Position numbers and translations under genes: made by a program. From assembly GCA_964435565.1 (NCBI GenBank), contig CAYSZR010000054.1, positions 1 through 11,991 on the forward strand: a DNA stretch of 11,991 bases. The letters run 5' to 3'. The notes beneath the pieces were generated by a model that did not search any database, was not told where the DNA came from, and saw nothing but the letters and a program-made list of their open reading frames with translations. This DNA is from QAMH01 sp964435565. GTDB lineage: Bacteria; Actinomycetota; Coriobacteriia; Coriobacteriales; QAMH01. Of the stretch, positions 6,149-11,991 are shown piece after piece; position 1 is the first letter of the stretch; every line of letters starts with the position of its first letter.

Positions 6149-6172
6149 CTCGATCATCTGATCACCAATGAC

Positions 6173-7498
6173 TTATTCAACGCCATCTTTTCCCCGCAAA
6201 AATAGATGGTCTTGTGCGGGCCCAGAGACCCGGCCCACGCTTATACCGTCACGGGTGACGGAAACGCCATTTGCCAGCGTATATCCCGGCAAAGCATCAA
6301 GCAGCGGTGTAACAACGAAATCGCGTTCGAGCGCAAGCGGATGCGGCAAAGTGAGCACTGCATCATCGCTTGTGATGCCTTCGTAGTCGACGATATCCAA
6401 ATCAAGCGTGCGGGGGCCATTTGGAATCATACGCGTACGCCCCTGTCCCGCCTCAAGATCATGCAAGACGTCCAGCAATTCATAGGGGCCAAGCGTCGTC
6501 TGAATTGCGGCGACAGCATTCACGAAGCTTGCCTGAGCCTTCATGTATGCAGGTTCGCTTTCCATATAGCGCGAAACGGCACCAACCCATATATCTGGAT
6601 TGGATCGCAAATCTTCAAGCGCCTTGTCGATATGTCCGCATGCATTGCCCATATTCGAGCCAAGACCAAGAACCACACGATGCGATTTTTTAATCATTTC
6701 ACGTGTAAGCGCGACATTGTGCACCCGCATTATCCGTGCACCCTGATTTGCCATAAATGCTGCGCATAAAGCAGATGCCCGATCTCGATCTGCTGGTACC
6801 TCAATGCCTGTCATGATGCCGATGAAGCTTTTGCGACTCACGGCGCCCATAAGCGGATAACCCAAGTCCGCAAATCTGGCGGTCGCCTGAACAAGCGCCT
6901 GATTATGATCGCCGCGTTTACCAAAACCAACACCCGGATCAAGACAGATACGCTCGGGTTCGACGCCCTCTGCCCTCAAACGGTCTGCCATATGCAATAG
7001 CTCATGCTCGACATCGTCTACGGGGTTTTCGTATTCCGGATTATCCTGCATGGTCTTTGGCTCGCCGCGCATATGCATGACGATTAGACCGACATCGCTT
7101 TGCGCTGCGATATCACGCATTGCACGATCGCGAAACCCGGTAACGTCATTGATAATGCATGCTCCGGAATCGACGCATTCTGCCGCAACTCGCGGGTGGC
7201 GCGTGTCAATGCTCACCGCAACACCCTGAGCTGCGAGTTCACGGACAACAGGCAAAACCCGCGCGAGTTCGTCTTCAGGTCGGACTTCGTCTGAACCTGG
7301 ACGGGTAGATTCGCCGCCAACATCGATGATATCGGCGCCAGCGTCGAGCATTTTATGGGCAGAATCCAGGGCATCCTGCGTTGTGACGTTTACCCCGCCA
7401 TCGCTAAAGGAATCCGGGGTCACGTTACAGATGCCCGCAATAAACGGACTCGACAAGTCAAACTCGAACGAAGCGCAGTGCCAGACTTTAGCTCTCAT
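6173..7498 (-). CDS. folP-folK: Bifunctional dihydropteroate synthase / HPPK fusion
   Basis: The 441-aa protein joins two folate enzymes. Residues about 15-270 are dihydropteroate synthase (FolP), which condenses the pterin pyrophosphate with p-aminobenzoate: GICNVTPDSFSDGG (22-35), DVGGESTRPG (59-68), DPGVGFGK (187-194), SRKSFIG (221-227) and RVHNV (258-262). Residues about 273-430 are HPPK (FolK), which pyrophosphorylates 6-hydroxymethyl-dihydropterin: VVLGLGSNMG (275-284), GRTRMIPNGPRTLDLDIV (353-370) and LPHPLALERDFV (384-395). The order FolP then FolK is the reverse of the plant and fungal HPPK-DHPS fusion and has almost no linker. Actinobacteria usually encode folB between these genes; it is absent here. 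The start lies 6 nt after the folE stop. Both domains keep their key motifs, so both activities are expected. Confidence 0.95.
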   Translation of the reverse strand: MRAKVWHCASFEFDLSSPFIAGICNVTPDSFSDGGVNVTTQDALDSAHKMLDAGADIIDVGGESTRPGSDEVRPEDELARVLPVVRELAAQGVAVSIDTRHPRVAAECVDSGACIINDVTGFRDRAMRDIAAQSDVGLIVMHMRGEPKTMQDNPEYENPVDDVEHELLHMADRLRAEGVEPERICLDPGVGFGKRGDHNQALVQATARFADLGYPLMGAVSRKSFIGIMTGIEVPADRDRASALCAAFMANQGARIMRVHNVALTREMIKKSHRVVLGLGSNMGNACGHIDKALEDLRSNPDIWVGAVSRYMESEPAYMKAQASFVNAVAAIQTTLGPYELLDVLHDLEAGQGRTRMIPNGPRTLDLDIVDYEGITSDDAVLTLPHPLALERDFVVTPLLDALPGYTLANGVSVTRDGISVGRVSGPAQDHLFLRGKDGVE

Positions 7499-7504
7499 AC
7501 CCTA

Positions 7505-8071
7505 CTAGCGTCCTTGCATAATAAGGCTCAACGCCTCTGCACGGGTTTCAGCAGACTTTCTGAAACTACCGCGAACAGCAGATGTCGTCGTTTTCGAGCC
7601 AGGCTTTTTGATGCCGCGCATACTCATGCACAGATGTTCACATTCGAGCACGACCAACACACCCTGCGGATCAAGCTGTTCGACCAGAGTGTCGGCAACC
7701 TGAGAAGTCAGGCGTTCTTGAACCTGAGCCCTGTGCGCATACAGTTCAACAAGGCGAGCGAGTTTTGAGATACCGCAGATATAACCTTTGGGATTTGGGA
7801 CATAGGCAACATGCGCCACCCCGTAAAACGGAACAAGATGATGCTCGCAAATAGAATAGACCGGAATATCATGCACGAGAACCATTTCCTGATGACCCTC
7901 GTTGAACTTCTTCACAAAGAGCTCAGCGGGGTCCTGTGTCAGCCCCGCGAGGATTTCCTCGTACATGCGCGCAACACGCGCCGGCGTTTCCATAAGGCCC
8001 TCTCGATCGGGGTCTTCTCCCACACCCTCGAGAATCAGTCGCACTCCACGCTCGATTTTCTCATGATCCAT
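7505..8071 (-). CDS. folE: GTP cyclohydrolase I
   Basis: FolE opens GTP to 7,8-dihydroneopterin triphosphate, the first step of folate synthesis. The 188-aa product has the usual length of the bacterial enzyme. Zinc ligands are Cys75 and His78 in CEHHLVPFYG and Cys148 in EHLCMSMRG; His146 matches the catalytic His. The sequence GYICGISKLARLVELYAHRAQVQERLT (in two stretches from residue 97) and the C-terminal TTTSAVRGSF are typical of the family. It starts 14 nt after the ftsH stop, with AAGGGGA about 9 nt before the ATG, and ends 6 nt before folP-folK, so the three genes look co-transcribed. Confidence 0.97.
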   Translation of the reverse strand: MDHEKIERGVRLILEGVGEDPDREGLMETPARVARMYEEILAGLTQDPAELFVKKFNEGHQEMVLVHDIPVYSICEHHLVPFYGVAHVAYVPNPKGYICGISKLARLVELYAHRAQVQERLTSQVADTLVEQLDPQGVLVVLECEHLCMSMRGIKKPGSKTTTSAVRGSFRKSAETRAEALSLIMQGR

Positions 8072-8085
8072 TGTCTGTGTTCCCC

Positions 8086-10134
8086 TTATTGATCGATAGT
8101 TTCTGGCGGCTGAGAGCCGGATGACATATCAGGGCTGTCTGTACCGGAAGGCGCTGGCTGCGGATTGGGCTCTTCTTGTTGCGCGCTGCCTTTGACAGCG
8201 CTCAGCTCGATAGCCTTTTTGTCCTGTTCAGCCTCTTTGGGATGTTCCTTTTCCCACTCAAGATACTCATCCCACTTGTTATTGAGCAATGAATCGACCG
8301 CCTTGCCCTCAACGGTCTCTCGTTCGAGCAGGACCTGCGCCATCAGATCAAGCTGTTCACGATGCTCGGACAAAATCCTATAAGCGGTATCGTGCGCCGT
8401 TGTCATAAGACGAGCGACTTCTTCGTCGATAGTGTTTGCCGTCTGTTCGCTGTAATTAGGCGTAGACGAAAAATCGCGGCCCAGAAAGACTTCCTGATTG
8501 GGCTCACCATAGACTTGATGCCCTAGAATATCGCTCATGCCATAACGGGTGACCATAGCCTTTGCCATCTTCGTGGCACGCTCAAGGTCATTCGAGGCAC
8601 CGGTCGTCACATCTCCATCGTGAACGATTTCCTCAGCGACGCGTCCGCCTAGGAACATCGCAAGGTTATCTATCATCTCGCTCTTGGATTGCAAGAAACG
8701 GTCCTCGCTTGGGATGGACAGCGTATAACCCAGTGCTTGTCCGCGTGCGATAATCGAAATCTTATGAATAGGATCTGCGTGCTCGAGCAAATGGCCGACG
8801 AGCGCATGACCTGATTCGTGATAGGCAATCGTGCCCTTCTCACGGTCAGTCATGATGCGCCCCTTGCGCTCCGGGCCGGCAACGACACGCTCCATCGATT
8901 CAGTTACCTCGTCATTTGTGATAACGTTCTTATTGCGACGAGCAGCGAGAAGCGCAGCCTCGTTCAAAAGATTTGCAAGATCAGCACCTGTGAATCCACT
9001 GGTCAAAGCAGCAAGACGCGGCAAATCAATGTCACTTGACATCGGCTTGCCCTCGCAGTGCACTTTCAGAATCTGCTCGCGGCCCTTAAGGTCGGGACGG
9101 TCCACGACAATCTGACGATCGAATCGTCCAGGCCTTAGCAATGCCGGATCAAGAATATCTGCACGGTTTGTCGCCGCAATCATAATGACCGAGTCGTTAG
9201 TCTCGAAACCATCCATTTCGACGAGGAGCTGATTTAGCGTCTGTTCACGTTCATCATGTCCACCGCCCAGTCCGGCACCTCGCTGACGGCCAACTGCATC
9301 GATTTCGTCGATGAAGATAATCGCAGGAGAATTTTCCTTGGCCTGAGCGAAGAGATCGCGCACACGGGATGCACCGACGCCGACGAACATCTCGACGAAG
9401 TCCGAGCCGGAAATACTGAAAAACGGCACCCCAGCTTCACCGGCAACAGCACGTGCGAGCAGCGTCTTGCCAGTGCCCGGAGGACCGACGAGCAGAACGC
9501 CACGCGGAATCTTTGCCCCCATAGCTTGATACTTTGCGGGGTTTGACAGGAAATCCTTGATCTCCTGCAGTTCCTCGACCGCCTCGTCGATACCGGCAAC
9601 ATCGGAAAAACGCACTTTAGGAGTTTCTTCCGAGACCTTTTTGGCCTTGGTCTTCCCAAACTGCATCTGCTTGTTATTCACGCCGTTCATCTGCGAAAGG
9701 AAGAAGAAGAGCACTCCAAAGATCAATATGAGCGGTATAAGGGTCGTGAGCAACGTGCTGATCCACGTCGACGTCGTGACATCTTCGCTATATTTGACAT
9801 TCGGATGTGCAGCCATAAGCTCCTGCAGCGTATCATCGCCCGTATACGTAGAGGCAAAAGCGGTCTGCGTATCAGATGACTTAGCATCGGCGTCGCGATA
9901 GTACTTGCCATCGAGCGTGGCGGATGCCGCATGATACGTAACCTCGACGACGCGATCGTCTTGCACGGATGCAACAAAATCACTGGTGACAAGCTGATCT
10001 GTCTCAGGTGCACTGCCGCCGAAATTGACAAGTTGGCTTGCGACAAGAGCAACAAGCACGAGACCCAGCAACACGTAAAGCACGACGCTTCTCGTGTTCG
10101 GGCCTTTCTTCTTTTGATTATCGGGTTCTTCCAC
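8086..10134 (-). CDS. ftsH: ATP-dependent zinc metalloprotease FtsH
   Basis: FtsH is a membrane-anchored hexameric AAA+ protease that degrades misfolded membrane proteins and selected regulators. The 682-aa product has a transmembrane segment at about 16-37, an extracytoplasmic domain, a second segment at about 127-148, then the AAA module: Walker A GPPGTGKT (217-224), pore motif MFVGVGA (249-255), Walker B IIFIDEID (272-279) and the second region of homology ATNRADILDPALLRPGRFDR (321-340). The protease site HESGH is at 439-443, with Asp516 as third zinc ligand. A Pro/Ser/Gln-rich acidic tail follows residue 640; such tails vary in the family. The start is GTG at 10132-10134 with AAGGAG 7 nt upstream. 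It follows hpt by 36 bp, as in many Gram-positive genomes. Confidence 0.98.
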   Translation of the reverse strand: MEEPDNQKKKGPNTRSVVLYVLLGLVLVALVASQLVNFGGSAPETDQLVTSDFVASVQDDRVVEVTYHAASATLDGKYYRDADAKSSDTQTAFASTYTGDDTLQELMAAHPNVKYSEDVTTSTWISTLLTTLIPLILIFGVLFFFLSQMNGVNNKQMQFGKTKAKKVSEETPKVRFSDVAGIDEAVEELQEIKDFLSNPAKYQAMGAKIPRGVLLVGPPGTGKTLLARAVAGEAGVPFFSISGSDFVEMFVGVGASRVRDLFAQAKENSPAIIFIDEIDAVGRQRGAGLGGGHDEREQTLNQLLVEMDGFETNDSVIMIAATNRADILDPALLRPGRFDRQIVVDRPDLKGREQILKVHCEGKPMSSDIDLPRLAALTSGFTGADLANLLNEAALLAARRNKNVITNDEVTESMERVVAGPERKGRIMTDREKGTIAYHESGHALVGHLLEHADPIHKISIIARGQALGYTLSIPSEDRFLQSKSEMIDNLAMFLGGRVAEEIVHDGDVTTGASNDLERATKMAKAMVTRYGMSDILGHQVYGEPNQEVFLGRDFSSTPNYSEQTANTIDEEVARLMTTAHDTAYRILSEHREQLDLMAQVLLERETVEGKAVDSLLNNKWDEYLEWEKEHPKEAEQDKKAIELSAVKGSAQQEEPNPQPAPSGTDSPDMSSGSQPPETIDQ

Positions 10135-10170
10135 TCACCTTCTCCTTGTCTTATAGCGCACTGCTCAAGA

Positions 10171-10713
10171 TTACTGGTAAATCTCAGGTTTGAGTATACC
10201 GATATACGGCAGGTTTCTATAACGTTCGGCATAGTCGAGCCCATAGCCAACGATAAACTCGTCTGGACATTCGAAGCCAATATACTTGCAGTTGATATCG
10301 GCTTTCTGCAGGCCCCTCTTATACAGGAGCGTCGCGATTTCAATCGAAGTTGGCCTGCGGCTGCTCAACGTTTTCATCAAATAGCTGAGCGTGAGGCCAG
10401 AATCAAAAACGTCTTCTGCAATCAGCACGTTTTTGCCCTCGATAGAACTTGAAAGGTCTTTGATAACGCGTACCACGCCAGATGACTTGGTTCCAGAGCC
10501 ATACGAACTCACGGCCATAAAATCCATCTCCAGCGGAAGCTCGATCGAACGAACAAGGTCGGCCATATAGATGGCCGCACCACGCAATACCGAGATGACT
10601 ATGAGGTCATCAGGACTATCGGCATAATCTAGCGTGATCTGAGCACCTAGTTCCTTGACACGTGTTTGAATCTGTTCTTGCGTGAAGAGCAGTTCCTTCA
10701 CATCTTCGTGCAT
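10171..10713 (-). CDS. hpt: Hypoxanthine phosphoribosyltransferase
   Basis: Hpt salvages hypoxanthine (and usually guanine) with PRPP to give IMP or GMP. The 180-aa product has the pyrophosphate-loop region SVLRGAAIYMADL, the flexible-loop SSYGSGTKSSG, the PRPP motif VLIAEDVFDSGLTL and the C-terminal DEFIVGYGLDYAERYRNLP. I start it at the ATG at 10711-10713 (MHEDVKELL), the family's common N-terminus, with AAAGG 8 nt upstream. A TTG at 10765-10767 or ATG at 10750-10752 would add 18 or 13 residues that do not resemble the family. In many Gram-positive bacteria tilS precedes hpt; here a symporter does, separated by a terminator, so hpt probably heads its own transcript with ftsH, folE and folP-folK. 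Confidence 0.95.
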   Translation of the reverse strand: MHEDVKELLFTQEQIQTRVKELGAQITLDYADSPDDLIVISVLRGAAIYMADLVRSIELPLEMDFMAVSSYGSGTKSSGVVRVIKDLSSSIEGKNVLIAEDVFDSGLTLSYLMKTLSSRRPTSIEIATLLYKRGLQKADINCKYIGFECPDEFIVGYGLDYAERYRNLPYIGILKPEIYQ

Positions 10714-10750
10714 CGGGCCAGCCTTTCCGTTTTTCGATAGCAACCCGACC

Positions 10751-10756
10751 ATTATG
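10751..10756 (-). promoter_or_regulatory. Possible -10 element for hpt
   Basis: CATAAT on the minus strand (5/6 to TATAAT) lies after the symporter terminator and 37 bp before the hpt ATG. No good -35 hexamer sits 16-18 bp upstream, so this is only a candidate. A promoter is expected here because the terminator separates hpt from the symporter. Confidence 0.25.
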
Positions 10757-10811
10757 GCACTTGGCAACCAAATTCGTAGTGCATATTCGATTCGTCATGG
10801 AATCGCAACGT

Positions 10812-10855
10812 AAAAGGCAAGCGCCCAATCTAGACAATCCGATCGAGCGCCTGCC
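10812..10855 (-). terminator. Intrinsic terminator of the symporter gene
   Basis: On the minus strand GGCAGGCGCTCGATC pairs with GATTGGGCGCTTGCC as a 15-bp stem (three G-U pairs) around a 10-nt loop, followed by TTTT. It lies 47 bases after the symporter stop codon and 98 bases before the hpt start, marking the boundary between the two transcription units. Confidence 0.78.
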
Positions 10856-10902
10856 GGCAACGCATATTTACAGCGGAAACCACCGCATGTCGCACATAAG
10901 AT

Positions 10903-11991
10903 TTACCGTTCGAGCACACCCGACTGATCGGGGTTATTGCCTTCATCAACTTCAACTGGCTCTCCATGCTTATGCGCCCGAGCACATTTTATTACCGCAC
11001 CTGAAAGCGCAATGAGTGCAATCGAGTTTGGAATAACCATAAGCTGGTTGAACAGGTCGGCAAGCTCCCATACCAGATCATTGGAGAGTATCGAGCCAAG
11101 GAAGATGAAGCAAAGCGCGGCGACAGAAAAGACTGTAACTGCTTTTTTGCCAAAGCGCTGGAAAAGATATTCCACATTGATCTTGGCAAAGAGATTCCAG
11201 CCCAAGATAGTCGAAAACGCAAACATGAAGAGGCATATGGCAACAAAGCCATTTCCGATCCCCTGACCGAAAAACGTGCCAAAGGCAACTTGGGCCATAT
11301 TGGTCTTGTCCAGCCCCATAGTTTTGCCCGTCACGTCAATAGCCAGCGGCGCATCGGCGCCAACGTAGAGCACCGAAATAACGACCAGGGCGGTCATGGA
11401 AACGACTACGAAGGTGTCGATGAAGACACCGATCATAGCTGCAACGCCCTGATGATGGGGGTCTTTCACATTGGCCATGGCGTGTGCATGCGGCGTCGAG
11501 CCCATGCCGGCCTCATTGGAGAACAGACCGCGTTTCGCACCTTGACTGATTGCCGCGAAGATTCCTCCGGAAATTCCCGCCGCGGGCGTGAACGCCTGCT
11601 CGAAGATGAGCGCGAATGCCCCGGGGAGATTTGCAGCGTTCATGATAAGAACGATAAAGCCGCCGACAAGGTAGACAACTGCCATAATGGGGACGAGTTT
11701 TTCGGTGACGCTTGCAAGACGCTGAAGTCCGCCGATAAAAACGACGCCAGCGGCAAAGACGACAAATAAGCCCATTGCCCAAGTGGGAATGCCAAATGCC
11801 GTATTGCATGTTGCCGCGATGGAATTGGATTGCACCATGCAGCCCATGAATCCTAACGCAAGGATGATTGAAACCGCAAAGAAACCGGCAAGGAACTTGC
11901 CCCCTGTGCCCGAAAACGCCTTCTTGATGTAGTAGACCGGGCCGCCGTGAACCCTGCCATCCGCATCGACCTCGCGCGTCTCTTGCGCCAT
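10903..11991 (-). CDS. Sodium/alanine-glycine symporter, AGCS family (5' end outside window)
   Basis: AGCS proteins import alanine or glycine with sodium across the cytoplasmic membrane. The visible 362 codons show many hydrophobic segments (for example about 32-52, 72-88, 98-118, 183-210, 246-265, 285-302 and 318-336) and the family signature RGLFSNEAGMGSTPHAHA (154-171). The text near the left end, VHGGPVYYI, matches the GGPMYYI motif that normally lies about 100 residues into the protein, so the Met at the window edge is probably internal and the true start lies outside. The C-terminus is a short charged tail. A terminator follows at 10812-10855. Substrate (alanine, glycine or other) cannot be decided from the sequence. 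Confidence 0.93.
   Translation of the reverse strand: MAQETREVDADGRVHGGPVYYIKKAFSGTGGKFLAGFFAVSIILALGFMGCMVQSNSIAATCNTAFGIPTWAMGLFVVFAAGVVFIGGLQRLASVTEKLVPIMAVVYLVGGFIVLIMNAANLPGAFALIFEQAFTPAAGISGGIFAAISQGAKRGLFSNEAGMGSTPHAHAMANVKDPHHQGVAAMIGVFIDTFVVVSMTALVVISVLYVGADAPLAIDVTGKTMGLDKTNMAQVAFGTFFGQGIGNGFVAICLFMFAFSTILGWNLFAKINVEYLFQRFGKKAVTVFSVAALCFIFLGSILSNDLVWELADLFNQLMVIPNSIALIALSGAVIKCARAHKHGEPVEVDEGNNPDQSGVLER

Overview
The window is about 12 kb of a compact bacterial chromosome in which every gene lies on the minus strand, so transcription runs from the right end to the left. The gene order points to Actinomycetota. hpt-ftsH-folE-folP-folK is the actinobacterial folate/FtsH cluster. The order coiled-coil protein (SepIVA position)-DUF177-rnc-smc matches the mycobacterial order as I recall it. 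Moderate G+C (roughly 50 to 55 percent by eye), a bL32 gene and plsX inside the cluster, and the absence of fpg/mutM before smc suggest Coriobacteriia (Eggerthellales-like, perhaps a lower-G+C genus such as Cryptobacterium). That placement is inference; no rRNA gene is present to test it.

Reading in transcription order from the right: (1) an AGCS-family Na+/alanine-glycine symporter, cut by the window edge and closed by a strong intrinsic terminator at 10812-10855; (2) hpt, ftsH, folE and a fused folP-folK, closely spaced (purine salvage, membrane proteolysis, folate synthesis); (3) a 186-bp intergenic spacer (5987-6172) holding a 7-bp hairpin and a repeated 10-mer; (4) a small coiled-coil protein, then DUF177/YceD, then a TrmA-family rRNA uracil methyltransferase without a TRAM domain; (5) rpmF (bL32) with its own predicted promoter; (6) an intrinsic terminator that may act as an attenuator; (7) plsX and rnc, overlapping by ATGA; (8) the N-terminal 525 codons of smc, which run off the left edge and start at GTG.

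No mobile element, CRISPR array, tRNA or rRNA was seen. This is core genome. The most notable points are local: a frameshift in the DUF177 gene that fits a 17-nt deletion and removes its CPxCG motif; an Asn in RNase III where the family has a metal-binding Asp; a FolP-FolK fusion with no folB between the domains; and a terminator with a competing antiterminator-type fold between rpmF and plsX. I did not find a convincing new multi-gene system.

Together the genes cover large-subunit ribosome assembly (DUF177, the methyltransferase, bL32, RNase III), lipid precursor supply (PlsX), division and chromosome organisation (coiled-coil protein, SMC), folate synthesis (FolE, FolP-FolK), purine salvage (Hpt) and membrane quality control (FtsH).
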